Assembly (NCBI RefSeq): GCF_029873255.1
Contig: NZ_CP123622.1
Coordinates: 2,641,001-2,705,000 of the forward strand
Length of the DNA: 64,000 nucleotides
Direction of reading: 5' to 3'
DNA from: Pigmentibacter sp. JX0631
GTDB taxonomy: Bacteria; Bdellovibrionota_B; Oligoflexia; Silvanigrellales; Silvanigrellaceae
Shown: positions 1-8,651 of the stretch, piece by piece
How the letters are laid out: each line of letters starts with the position of its first letter
Numbering within the stretch: position 1 is the first letter of the stretch
Notes under the pieces: model-generated
The model's database searches: none
Seen by the model: the letters and a program-made list of their open reading frames with translations, nothing else
Told to the model about the DNA's origin: nothing
Program-made: the position numbers and the translations under genes

Positions 1-508
1 TAATAACACCTTCGTGAAAATAACAAATCCCCCCAGGAACATGGTTTTTAATAAATCTTTTTGCTTCAAATATATTTGCTATTTCATGGTCTTTTCTTCC
101 GCCTAAGCCAAAAAATATTTCGATAAATATTGGAATATTTTTTGACTTTTTCTTTATTAATTCTAATAAAAATGAAAAGTCATTATAGTCTTTATTTTTC
201 TGCAAAGAGATTTCTTCAACAATCAGCTCTCTCTCCTGTTTCATATTGTTACGTACTGAGTTTTTGTCAAGAAATTTTTTGGATTTTTCTGTCAAACTAT
301 CGTAGTCACCAGCCCAAATAATTTTGTTACAAGATATTTTATTCCGCAGAAAATGATTCAATCCACCATCAGCAATATAAATTTCATTCACATTTAAGTT
401 AGTTAAGGATGAGGAATTTTGTTTATTTGCAAAGACTTTAACATTTGTATGGGAATTTGAACCATTTAAAAAAATTATAAATTTCTCAATTTTATGCTTC
501 TGGTTCAT
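1..508 (-). CDS. Thiamine pyrophosphokinase, 3' end cut by window edge
   Basis: The minus strand is open from an ATG at 506-508 to the left edge, giving 169 residues with no stop in the window. The visible motifs fit thiamine pyrophosphokinase, which converts thiamine to thiamine diphosphate using ATP: ADGGLNHFL near residue 48, WAGDYDSL near 66 (the GDxDS motif), KDYNDFSFLLE near 110 (normally KDxTD), and GLGGRKDHE near 138 (GxxGGRxDH). The KDYND variant replaces the usual Thr with Asn, a mild oddity. The start lies inside the preceding gene, overlapping its last 17 bases, which suggests translational coupling. The family is usually 200-240 residues, so the C-terminal beta domain is outside the window. 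The family call is fairly safe; the start is inferred. Confidence 0.8.
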   Translation of the reverse strand, partial: MNQKHKIEKFIIFLNGSNSHTNVKVFANKQNSSSLTNLNVNEIYIADGGLNHFLRNKISCNKIIWAGDYDSLTEKSKKFLDKNSVRNNMKQERELIVEEISLQKNKDYNDFSFLLELIKKKSKNIPIFIEIFFGLGGRKDHEIANIFEAKRFIKNHVPGGICYFHEGVI

Positions 509-965
509 GATCTGTTGTTTGGTTTCTTATTAAGTGAGGTAATTGGGAATCCTTTTTATCGATCAACCAAATATGTTTCATTTTTGCTTCAAGTTCTTCT
601 GATTTAAAAAGAATATCTCTAGCTTTAGAAAACCCAAATGTTAAACCAATTATAAAGGAAATAAAAGCAAAAACAATACCAACTGCAAATACTCCGGCTA
701 TTACACTTTGAATTGAAGTGTTTGTTATAATTTCTGAAAATCGTCCTTTTTGAGCTTCTTCTAATATTTTACTTTTAAATAAAGCGATAATTAATGCAAT
801 AGTAGCAAAGAAAACTATTGGAATTAAAAATGAAAGTAAAGGGTAAAAAAAACGGACAAGATTGGCGATGGAGCGAGCTTGAATGATTCTTCGAGCATGT
901 TCAGGAAAATTTCGTTTTAAGTACGATTCAAAATCTGAATCAAATATTTTTTTTGCAAATGGCAT
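492..965 (-). CDS. Small inner-membrane protein of unknown function
   Basis: This 157-residue protein has two clear hydrophobic segments (about residues 37-64 and 85-112) separated by a short loop, with charged N- and C-terminal tails. No catalytic motif is visible and I do not recognise the family. It sits 13 bases downstream of the acyltransferase gene and its 3' end overlaps the thiamine pyrophosphokinase start, so the three probably form one minus-strand operon. A function in the cell envelope is only a guess from topology and neighbours. Confidence 0.7.
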   Translation of the reverse strand: MPFAKKIFDSDFESYLKRNFPEHARRIIQARSIANLVRFFYPLLSFLIPIVFFATIALIIALFKSKILEEAQKGRFSEIITNTSIQSVIAGVFAVGIVFAFISFIIGLTFGFSKARDILFKSEELEAKMKHIWLIDKKDSQLPHLIRNQTTDHEPEA

Positions 966-978
966 ATCAGGAAAAACC

Positions 979-2418
979 CTATTTATTAAGAGATTTATTT
1001 TTTAAATTTTGTTCTTCAGAATCTTTTATTTTTTGCATAACTCCGTCTGAAATTTCTCTCCATTCTTTCATGAGTTCATACCAGCCTCTGGGAAAGAAAA
1101 AGCGAAGTTTAGCTAAGCGTAAAAAGCCTGGGAAAAAATTAATGCTTTCTTGGACTATCAAACTTAACGCAAGAAATGTTGGAGTTAAGATAAGGAAAGC
1201 AACCCATAATACGATTTTATTGATTTGAGGTAAATAGCCACCTGCAAAGTAAGTAAAAATAGAAGACATGAGAAATGCCCAAAGAGGAAAAAACCACATT
1301 CCATGCGCAATTTTCATTGTAGCCCGAACGTCTCGGTCTGATGTACTTTTTTTAGCAAGTCGTTCGCATATTTTGGCAGGAAGAACCCAAACTAATGTAC
1401 CAAGTGTTTCTATTGGAAAAGAAACAAAAAGATAAAACCATCCATGACGAATCATTACCCAAAAGAAATTTCTCTTTTTATAATTGTTGTCTCCCCAAAC
1501 AAGTTGTGCAGGTGAAACATTTACAGCTTGCATCATTCTGCGCATGGTTTGAATTTTTGCCATGATAATTTGGTCAGAATCAAAATTAGGACGGTTTTGT
1601 TCAACAAAAATTCTAAACTCTCTTGCAGAAGATGGGCTTCTTCCATATGCAAGTTCAAATAAAAAGCGCCAATTTCTTTTTTCATCCCAGCTGAAAAAAC
1701 TAGCAAAACCCGACTCTAAGGATTCTCGCACCCCATCCATGATATCTTTCACAGAAAAATCACTAGAAGTGATTACGACGGGTTCACAAAAATGCAAATA
1801 TAACTCACTACGAAACTCATCTTTTTCTGAATAATCTATAACTGCTGGTTGAACTACAACGGTAAAGTTTTCATCTTTGCATCTACTCATCGCTTGTAAA
1901 GCCATCCGGGCTAAACCTGTTTTTAACTGGAAAATAAAAGGTTCATCGTGACTGACCCCTTCAGGGAAAATAAGAATACTATCTCCCTCTAGTAAAGCAT
2001 CTCCAACCTTTTGAAAGGCTTCATTATTTGCTTTTGCGCGCCAGTCGGCTTCAAAATTTCCTTGTTCCAACATTTCTTTTTGGGCTTGAATATCTTTTTT
2101 GATGTCTTGCAAACGAGTTACTGGAATAGCTCTCGTCAATTTCAAGAATTGGCGCATTACGGGAATGTCCCAAAGCGTATGTTTTGCAAGCGGTCTAATT
2201 TGTACAGGTGCAAGTCCTAACATAACAGCCGGATCAACTATTCCGCTAGAATGGTTTGAAGCCCATATTGAACTTCCACCTGTATAAGGTGTTCCTGATA
2301 TACAAATTCTTTTGAAAAAAATTCTGCAAAGTATAAAAGCTAGAAATCGAATCATTATAAGATTTGCCTCTAGTGTTTTGCTGTGATCTAAAATTGAGTA
2401 TATTGCCATACTGGACAT
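979..2418 (-). CDS. PlsC-type glycerolipid acyltransferase with C-terminal membrane domain
   Basis: The first ~250 residues carry the LPLAT signature: NHSSGIVDP near residue 54 (the NHxxxxD catalytic motif) and FPEGVSHDEP near 152 (the EGxS acceptor-binding motif). Such enzymes transfer an acyl chain from acyl-ACP or acyl-CoA to (lyso)phosphatidic-acid-like substrates at the inner membrane. The protein is long for PlsC (479 against roughly 240 residues). The extra C-terminal half contains several hydrophobic segments (about 320-345, 370-435), a layout seen in bacterial LPLAT-like proteins of uncertain substrate. No good ribosome-binding site precedes the first ATG; the Met at residue 4 is an alternative. 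It diverges from the esterase gene across only about 33 bases, so the two promoters must be compact. The exact acceptor is unknown. Confidence 0.8.
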   Translation of the reverse strand: MSSMAIYSILDHSKTLEANLIMIRFLAFILCRIFFKRICISGTPYTGGSSIWASNHSSGIVDPAVMLGLAPVQIRPLAKHTLWDIPVMRQFLKLTRAIPVTRLQDIKKDIQAQKEMLEQGNFEADWRAKANNEAFQKVGDALLEGDSILIFPEGVSHDEPFIFQLKTGLARMALQAMSRCKDENFTVVVQPAVIDYSEKDEFRSELYLHFCEPVVITSSDFSVKDIMDGVRESLESGFASFFSWDEKRNWRFLFELAYGRSPSSAREFRIFVEQNRPNFDSDQIIMAKIQTMRRMMQAVNVSPAQLVWGDNNYKKRNFFWVMIRHGWFYLFVSFPIETLGTLVWVLPAKICERLAKKSTSDRDVRATMKIAHGMWFFPLWAFLMSSIFTYFAGGYLPQINKIVLWVAFLILTPTFLALSLIVQESINFFPGFLRLAKLRFFFPRGWYELMKEWREISDGVMQKIKDSEEQNLKNKSLNK

Positions 2419-2451
2419 TATTAAATGTCAAATTCACCCATTGGAGACAGA

Positions 2452-3141
2452 ATGTCAATACAATCAAATTCAAATAATGCTAAAGGTAAGAAAACTATTC
2501 AAATAAATAGTCCTCTAAAAGTTGTATCGAACGTTAGAGGTGATGAGATTAAAAATATTATTATTTGTTTACATGGTTTTGGCGATAATGCTGCAAATTT
2601 TGCTTCTTTAGCAAATGAAATAAATATTCAAAATGTTCTTTGGCTTTTTCCACAAGGGCCAAAAAACTATCCTATGGGCTTTGATGGAGCACAATGGTTC
2701 CCACTTTTTAGTGATCCTACTGAAGAACGAAGAAATTCAGAAGAATTAGTTTTACAACTTCTCAATGAAGCCATTGAAGTTTGCAAGCTTGATTATTCAA
2801 AAGTTTTTCTTTTGGGATTTTCACAAGGAGCTGCTTTAGCAATTTATAGTGGTTTAAAATTAAAAGAAAAACTCGCTGGAATTTTGGCATTAAGTGGTTT
2901 TATTTTTCAAGCACATACGATTAAAAATGCTTATGCAGGAAAAGTAATAGATACACCTATGCTTGTTCTGCATGGAAATCAAGATCAAGTTATTTTTCCT
3001 GCAACATATTATGATATGTTGGATTCATTAAAAGATTTAGGTGTGAAACGGTTAAGAAATAAAATTTACAGTAATATGGGGCATACAATTTCTAGCGAAG
3101 AAATTAAAGATATAACCAAATTTATTGAGGAAAATCGTTGA
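2452..3141 (+). CDS. Alpha/beta hydrolase, phospholipase/carboxylesterase family
   Basis: This 229-residue protein matches the Abhydrolase_2 (carboxylesterase/acyl-protein thioesterase-like) pattern: CLHGFGDNAANF near the N-terminus (oxyanion loop), FPQGP, then GFSQGAALA with the nucleophile Ser, the acid in LHGNQDQVI, and a His in the GHTIS motif close to the C-terminus. All three catalytic residues are therefore present. An ATG at 2425 is also in frame, but the ATG at 2452 follows GGAGACAG at a good distance and gives a more normal N-terminus, so I chose it. Its stop overlaps the TTG start of hflX (TTGA), so the genes are coupled. The substrate, likely a short acyl ester or lysophospholipid, cannot be read from sequence. 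Confidence 0.85.
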   Translation: MSIQSNSNNAKGKKTIQINSPLKVVSNVRGDEIKNIIICLHGFGDNAANFASLANEINIQNVLWLFPQGPKNYPMGFDGAQWFPLFSDPTEERRNSEELVLQLLNEAIEVCKLDYSKVFLLGFSQGAALAIYSGLKLKEKLAGILALSGFIFQAHTIKNAYAGKVIDTPMLVLHGNQDQVIFPATYYDMLDSLKDLGVKRLRNKIYSNMGHTISSEEIKDITKFIEENR

Positions 3142-4490
3142 ATAAAACAAATATTGATATTGAAAAAACCATAGAGTTAGAAAAAGCAAGAATACAACTA
3201 GAAAATCGTGATATAGTTGGTATGAAAGCTTATCTAGTAAGTTTAGAACTACCTGAAGACAATCCTGTTGAAATTCAGGAAAGCTTACAAGAATTAGGAG
3301 CTTTAGTAAGAACGCTTGGTGACGAATGTCTCGGCGTTTCAGTTCAAAAGAAAAATAAACCTGTTCCAGCAACTTATATAGGCTTAGGAAAAGCAGAAGA
3401 AATTAAAAAATCTTGTCAATTGTTACAAATTGATTATGTTACCTTTGATCAAGAGCTTTCCCCAACACAAGTTAGAAATTTAGAAAATTTAATAAACAAA
3501 CCAGTCTTAGATAGAACAAGTATTATTCTCCAGATTTTTAAAAAAAATGCGCGTTCAAAAGAATCAAGAACTCAAGTCGAAATAGCTCACTTAGAGTATA
3601 TGGCTCCTCGGTTATCAAATGCTTGGATTGCATGGGAAAGACAAAGAGGAGGAGGTGGTGTTGGTGGAAGAGTAAAAGGTTCCGGTGAAACACAACTTGA
3701 AATTGATAGAAGACGCATGAAAGACAAAATCGCTTCTCTCAAAAAAGATTTGGAAAAAATCCAAAAAGAAAGAGAAACGCAAAGAAAAAATAGATTAGAT
3801 GAATGGAATGTAGTTTTAGTTGGATATACTAATGCTGGAAAAACCACATTAATGAATGCTTTAACTGAGAGTCATTTGTCTGCTAAAGATTCTTTATTTG
3901 AAACTCTTGATTCAAGTGTAAGAAAAATTCGCGGCACAAATAACATGAATATTCTGATAACCGATACAGTTGGTTTTATCAGAAATTTACCTCATGGATT
4001 AGTAGCAAGTTTTCGTAGTACTTTAGAAGAAGCTTGTAAAGCTGATCTTATTTTGCATATTGTAGATATTTCCAATAAATCTTATAAAGAGCATATTAAA
4101 GTAACTGACGAAGTACTACGTCAGGTAGGAGCATCTGACGTTCCAAAAATAATAATTTTTAATAAAATTGATGCTATTAAAGGTGAGCCACAATTGGCTA
4201 GAATACTAATGCGTAGTTATCCAAAAAGTATATGCATATCTAGCCAAAAAGAAGAAGATATAAAAAAATTTAGAGAAACTATTGTACAGTTTCTTGCACT
4301 AAATATGGTAGAAAAAGTTTTTAATGTGCATTATGAAGATTCTAAAATGTTGTCATTAATTTATTCTCATACTCGAGTATTAGAAGCAAAATGGACTCAA
4401 GATGAAGGAATATTTAAAGTAAGAATGTCAAAGAGTATTTATCAAAGATATTTTGTGATTAATAAAGCTGAGGAAAATTTGGAATGGTAG
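3138..4490 (+). CDS. hflX: GTPase HflX
   Basis: HflX is a ribosome-associated GTPase that splits or rescues stalled ribosomes. The 450-residue product shows the HflX N-terminal domain (FDQELSPTQVRNLE near residue 103), the helical linker with the glycine-rich segment RQRGGGGVGGRVKGSGETQ (about 172-190) that is diagnostic of the family, a coiled coil, then the G domain: G1 GYTNAGKTT near 233, G3 DTVGF near 277, G4 NKID near 346. The start codon is TTG, overlapping the esterase stop, with GAGG about 8 bases upstream. The gene overlaps the next one by 7 bases. All elements look intact. Confidence 0.97.
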   Translation: MNKTNIDIEKTIELEKARIQLENRDIVGMKAYLVSLELPEDNPVEIQESLQELGALVRTLGDECLGVSVQKKNKPVPATYIGLGKAEEIKKSCQLLQIDYVTFDQELSPTQVRNLENLINKPVLDRTSIILQIFKKNARSKESRTQVEIAHLEYMAPRLSNAWIAWERQRGGGGVGGRVKGSGETQLEIDRRRMKDKIASLKKDLEKIQKERETQRKNRLDEWNVVLVGYTNAGKTTLMNALTESHLSAKDSLFETLDSSVRKIRGTNNMNILITDTVGFIRNLPHGLVASFRSTLEEACKADLILHIVDISNKSYKEHIKVTDEVLRQVGASDVPKIIIFNKIDAIKGEPQLARILMRSYPKSICISSQKEEDIKKFRETIVQFLALNMVEKVFNVHYEDSKMLSLIYSHTRVLEAKWTQDEGIFKVRMSKSIYQRYFVINKAEENLEW

Positions 4491-4816
4491 AGAAAAAAGA
4501 GGATAATAAAATACCTGATAATATAAAAAATAAAATAATGGAATTAAAGATTATCGAAACTCAATTGGGGCATTTACCGCCTGAAAATTGGAATGTAGGT
4601 GATTTATACGCAAAATATGATAATAATAATTATCAACAAAGTTTAACGCAATTAGAAAAACAAACAGAGTTATTATTTTTGGAAATATGTGAATCTTTAG
4701 ACAAATTAAATTATTCATATCCTTCTATAGCAAAAGAAATTAATGCAATTATTAATTATGTTGGTGGTCCGAAATATTGTAATGAAGAAGAAGTAAAACA
4801 AGTTCTTGGAAAGTAA
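4484..4816 (+). CDS. Small hypothetical protein between hflX and murB
   Basis: This is a 110-residue, Asn/Glu/Lys-rich, probably soluble and mostly helical protein with no signal peptide or membrane segment. I do not recognise a family. The ATG overlaps the end of hflX and the stop lies 2 bases before the murB-fusion ATG, so it is clearly embedded in the operon and should be translated with its neighbours. Nothing in the sequence points to a specific role. Confidence 0.75.
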   Translation: MVEKKEDNKIPDNIKNKIMELKIIETQLGHLPPENWNVGDLYAKYDNNNYQQSLTQLEKQTELLFLEICESLDKLNYSYPSIAKEINAIINYVGGPKYCNEEEVKQVLGK

Positions 4817-4818
4817 AA

Positions 4819-6534
4819 ATGCAAAAAAAAATTCCGGATTATTTTGTTGAAAATCAAAATATAAAAGAAAAAACCTATTATAAAATGGGTGGTATAGCTC
4901 GTTACTTTTCAACTCCTTCAAATTTATTTGAAATTCAGCAAACTATTTTGTGGTGCCATTCTCAGCAGTTACCTTGTTCGATTTTAGGTTCTGGTAGTAA
5001 TTCTGTTTATTCAGATGAAAATTTTTCAGGAGTTATTCTTTCTCTTGAAAATTTAAATCATTGGTTTTGGGAAACTGATGAATATTTATTTGTTGAAGCA
5101 GGTGTTACAAATACTGAAATTGCAGAAATATGTATGGTTGCAAATAGAGCTGGTGCTTCGTGGATGTTTAGAATGCCAGGGCAAGTTGGTGCATCTGTTA
5201 GAATGAATGCTCGTTGTTACGGGGGCGAGATATCTCAAATTGTCAAAAATGTATTAACTATAGATCATTATGGATATATAAAAACTTATACTTCAGAAGA
5301 AATATTTCAGGGATATAAATTAACAACACTTATGCACAAACCAGAAATTGTCGTTGGAGTGAGATTATTTTTTCCAAATAAATTAGCTGCTGAAAAACTG
5401 TTAAAACATATGCTTATTTGTGAAGAAGATAGGCACAAGAAAAAACATTTCTTTTTACCTAGTTGTGGCTCCACATTTAAAAATAATTATTCAGTAGGCA
5501 AGCCAAGTGGACAAATATTTGATGAATTAGGGTTAAAAGGTTTAAAAGTAGGTGCTGCGGAAGTTAGTCAATTTCATGCAAATTTTGTTTGGAATATGGG
5601 TTCTGCAAAAACTAAAGACATGCTTAACTTAACAGCTATTATGCGAAGTAAAGCGAAAAAAGAGTTAAATGCAGAATTGGAGTTAGAAGTACAACCCGTA
5701 GGTTTATTTCCCAAAGAAATGTATCAAAAATGTGGGATGGAAAATTTAGGTCCAAGTTATGAAAATGAACATGGAAAAAAATGGGTAGGTCTTTTTTATT
5801 ATCCAAATTCTTTTGTTACTAAGCTCTTCTATTCTAATAATGAATTTCCAAAAATTCTTTATGAGGGCCCCTTTTTCGAGTATTTTCAAACTCCATTTAA
5901 TGGTCGTCCTGATGTATTTGTAAGTCTATGTCAATTAATAAGTCTTGAAGATGCAAAGAAAAATCCTGCGAAACCTTTTCTTCAATGGAAAACTTTTACA
6001 ACAGACAATCCAAATAAAATATTTTCTATTCCAGTTGCTGAAAAGTATGGAAAAAAGAACCAAAAATTTATAGATGAGCTTTGGAATTTTAGTGTAAGTG
6101 AAATATTTTTTGCGCATCCTGATAAACCAAAAACTTGTTATCTAGAATTTGAAGTAACTCCAAATGGTGAATGGATTGCTTTTGAATTTGATGGAGTTAG
6201 GCAAAGATCAACTCAAAATTTGCAACCAAATCTTAAATTATGGGACTCTTTAACAATTAATAATATGAGTATTCATTTCCATAATGATAAAGATTTAAGA
6301 TACGTATTTGGCATGAATTTTACTTTTAATAATTTAAAAAATGTTATTAGTGAGCAGCAAAATTTTATTTCTTTCCAATGTGCTTTAAGCCTGGGTTATG
6401 GCAAATATTACTTATCACCAGCTTGGAAACATGTAGAGTATTCTCAATTAAAAAATAAGAAAAGAAAAAAAGATGAAATTTTAAAAGCCGATTTTCATCA
6501 ACCAAGTAATTTTTGGAAACTTAAGTTATTTTAA
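4819..6534 (+). CDS. murB: MurB fused to a CBM9/DOMON-like C-terminal domain
   Basis: Residues 1 to about 300 are UDP-N-acetylenolpyruvoylglucosamine reductase, the FAD/NADPH enzyme making UDP-MurNAc. Visible motifs are YYKMGGIA, GSGSNSVYSD (FAD loop), GQVGASVRMNARCYGGE, PSCGSTFKN (proton-donor loop) and the C-terminal Glu motif ELELEVQPVGLF. It lacks the third-domain insertion of E. coli MurB, so it is the shorter type. The last ~270 residues are unusual for MurB: CYLEFEVTPNGEWIAFEFDG near 438 and ADFHQPSNFWKL at the very end resemble the family 9 carbohydrate-binding/DOMON-like module normally encoded as a separate protein. The fusion is a single uninterrupted frame with no stop or shift. 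The MurB assignment is solid; the C-terminal family is from memory of its motif style. Confidence 0.9.
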   Translation: MQKKIPDYFVENQNIKEKTYYKMGGIARYFSTPSNLFEIQQTILWCHSQQLPCSILGSGSNSVYSDENFSGVILSLENLNHWFWETDEYLFVEAGVTNTEIAEICMVANRAGASWMFRMPGQVGASVRMNARCYGGEISQIVKNVLTIDHYGYIKTYTSEEIFQGYKLTTLMHKPEIVVGVRLFFPNKLAAEKLLKHMLICEEDRHKKKHFFLPSCGSTFKNNYSVGKPSGQIFDELGLKGLKVGAAEVSQFHANFVWNMGSAKTKDMLNLTAIMRSKAKKELNAELELEVQPVGLFPKEMYQKCGMENLGPSYENEHGKKWVGLFYYPNSFVTKLFYSNNEFPKILYEGPFFEYFQTPFNGRPDVFVSLCQLISLEDAKKNPAKPFLQWKTFTTDNPNKIFSIPVAEKYGKKNQKFIDELWNFSVSEIFFAHPDKPKTCYLEFEVTPNGEWIAFEFDGVRQRSTQNLQPNLKLWDSLTINNMSIHFHNDKDLRYVFGMNFTFNNLKNVISEQQNFISFQCALSLGYGKYYLSPAWKHVEYSQLKNKKRKKDEILKADFHQPSNFWKLKLF

Positions 6535-6549
6535 TTATTTATTGAAAAA

Positions 6550-7677
6550 TTAAAATTCAAAATTTTCAACAATTTCTTTAAATTTATATATTTCATCCCA
6601 TGTGTTGTAAATATGGGGTGAAAATCTAATTCCATAATTAGGTTTGCTATCTACAAAGACTTTTTCCTGCTTTAAATAATTTAAAAACTGTTCATCATTT
6701 TTAGTAGAAAAAACGAAAGTACCTCCTCTTTCATCATGCTGAAGCGGAGAAAGTACTTTGATTTTTGGTTTTTCTTGCATATAGCTATGAAGATAAGAAA
6801 TATATTCCTGATTTTTTTTATAAATATTTTCAAATCCAATATTATTTAACAATTTAATACTTTCAATTGCAAGCATTAAAGGTAAAATACATGGAGTACC
6901 ATCCATAAATTGACTTGAATTTGAACTTTTTTTTAATTCATCAATATTTTCAGCAAAAATATTTTCCATCCCAAACCAACCAAATGCATTTGAATTAATT
7001 TTACCAAATACACTGCTGTTTGCCCAGATAAATCCAGTTCCAGTTCCACCACAAAGCCACTTTAAACATGATCCAATGGCAAAATCGAAATTAGAATTTT
7101 CTAAATTAATTGGAATTACCCCAATTGATTGGGCGAGATCTAATATGGATATAACATTAAATTTTCTACACTTATTAGCAATATCGACGATAGGCTGTTT
7201 GAATGAGTTACCATAAGTTACATGAGAAACTAAAAGAAATAGTGTTTTATCATCAATTTCATTTAACCATTGTTCGGTTTGAATTCTTCCATTTTTACTT
7301 TTAATCAATATAAATTCATAAAAATCTTTTGGGAGAAAATTAAAAATAAATTGCATTGATGGAAATTCTAAGTCACTTAAGATAATTTTTTTCCGCTTAT
7401 TATTTTTTGGTATTGCATGAATAATTTTTAAGAGTGCTGAAGAATTGTTTATTTGATAACAAAAATTTTTTGATTTACTAAAAGTTATTTCTGCTAAAAT
7501 TTTATGGAAATTTTCGAGATAAGGGAGCCATTCTTCCCAAGAATTTCCACCTTTATTTTTCCATGAATGGAAATAAAGCTCTTTAGCAATTTCTTGATTT
7601 TTGTTTAAACAGCCCATTGAGTGATTAAGGAAGTAAAGACCGTTTGGTTTTAGAAACTGATTGATTAATAAAGACAT
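6550..7677 (-). CDS. Class V PLP aminotransferase-fold enzyme, kynureninase-like
   Basis: This 375-residue enzyme has the fold-type I PLP layout. The N-terminal LNHSMGCLN resembles kynureninase. SHVTYGN, ILDLAQSIG (cofactor Asp180) and SCLKWLCGGTGTGF follow, with Lys206 the likely Schiff-base lysine. Kynureninase cleaves kynurenine or 3-hydroxykynurenine to (hydroxy)anthranilate and alanine. The tryptophan 2,3-dioxygenase-like gene 15 bases upstream in the same direction supports a tryptophan-kynurenine role. No formamidase gene is in the window; that step could be encoded elsewhere. The sequence diverges from standard KynU, so a related cysteine-desulfurase-like activity is a lesser possibility. 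Confidence 0.75.
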   Translation of the reverse strand: MSLLINQFLKPNGLYFLNHSMGCLNKNQEIAKELYFHSWKNKGGNSWEEWLPYLENFHKILAEITFSKSKNFCYQINNSSALLKIIHAIPKNNKRKKIILSDLEFPSMQFIFNFLPKDFYEFILIKSKNGRIQTEQWLNEIDDKTLFLLVSHVTYGNSFKQPIVDIANKCRKFNVISILDLAQSIGVIPINLENSNFDFAIGSCLKWLCGGTGTGFIWANSSVFGKINSNAFGWFGMENIFAENIDELKKSSNSSQFMDGTPCILPLMLAIESIKLLNNIGFENIYKKNQEYISYLHSYMQEKPKIKVLSPLQHDERGGTFVFSTKNDEQFLNYLKQEKVFVDSKPNYGIRFSPHIYNTWDEIYKFKEIVENFEF

Positions 7678-7692
7678 TGGAAAACCTAATTT

Positions 7693-8454
7693 TTAAATAA
7701 CTTTTTGTGAACTTAAACTATCTCGAACCACTCCATACTGATGCCCCCATTCTGAAGTCATTTTTGAACGAATTTCCCATAACTCTGGAAAAAGGGAGCG
7801 TGCAATTCTATTAGTGAGATTTGTAACAACATTACCTTTCATTGAATGCGCTTGTAGCCCAATACTTCTACCAATTAATTTCATATGGGAATAAAGAAAT
7901 TTGTTGTAAAGATCATCCAATTCAAGGAAACATTCACAAATTAAATAAACATCATTATGGACATATTCTGTATGATATATTTTCTCAAAGTCTAAAATAT
8001 CATGAATGCCAAAAAGTTCCTTAAATGAAAGCCAAAGAGTTGTAGAAATTTTTAAAAATGATTTAAATCCTGGCGAATCTTGGCCACTCCCGTTACCTAA
8101 TTTTAATCTAATATCTTGATATTCTCTTGGAGACATAGAATGAAGAATTTCAATTGTTTTTAAAAGGCACTCTTGTGCTTTATGTGCACGTTTAAAATTG
8201 CTAATAATTCTTTGATAATTTTTTTCTAATAAATATTTATTGATTTCAAGGAGAGAAAAATTTAAGGATTTAAAAAATAGTTCTTCTGCTTGATGTACTA
8301 GTTGAAAATGAATTTCATCTGCATTACAAAGCTCATTATAATTTGTTTGTAGAGAAAGTAAGTCTTTTGTTTTTAAATATATTTCGTAGTCACTTTTTCC
8401 ATTTCCATTCATTAATTCTGATAATTCATCAATCGTTAGTCTATTACTTAACAT
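7693..8454 (-). CDS. Divergent tryptophan 2,3-dioxygenase family heme enzyme
   Basis: The 253 residues align by eye with tryptophan 2,3-dioxygenase, the heme enzyme that opens the indole ring to N-formylkynurenine. The distal His is in FQLVHQAEEL (His54). The SPGFKSF segment matches the family's substrate loop. SHMKLIGRSIG contains the probable proximal heme ligand (His190), and LFPELWEIRSKM matches the conserved C-terminal helix. It is shorter than usual TDO (about 280 residues), and the glycine-rich GTGG loop after the heme ligand is replaced by AHSMKG. AAAGGA precedes the ATG. It likely forms an operon with the kynureninase-like gene. It could be a specialised-metabolism TDO rather than the housekeeping enzyme. 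Confidence 0.8.
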   Translation of the reverse strand: MLSNRLTIDELSELMNGNGKSDYEIYLKTKDLLSLQTNYNELCNADEIHFQLVHQAEELFFKSLNFSLLEINKYLLEKNYQRIISNFKRAHKAQECLLKTIEILHSMSPREYQDIRLKLGNGSGQDSPGFKSFLKISTTLWLSFKELFGIHDILDFEKIYHTEYVHNDVYLICECFLELDDLYNKFLYSHMKLIGRSIGLQAHSMKGNVVTNLTNRIARSLFPELWEIRSKMTSEWGHQYGVVRDSLSSQKVI

Positions 8455-8651
8455 AACAAATCCTTTAATTTTAAAATTGAATAATATTTAGATATTGAAA
8501 TATTTAACTAAACAAACTTAGAACTACAAGATGTAAGATATCAGTTTTTTGACAAAAGAAAAGTTTTATTTTTATTTTTTTGTTTTATTATCATTGAATT
8601 AAAGTTACCAAAATAATTGGCAACATAATAATGCTACTCTTATTTATATAA

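Noticed and set aside
130..321. 63-codon plus-strand frame near the left edge
   Set aside because: It lies opposite the thiamine pyrophosphokinase coding sequence, which shows clear family motifs; the plus-strand frame has none.
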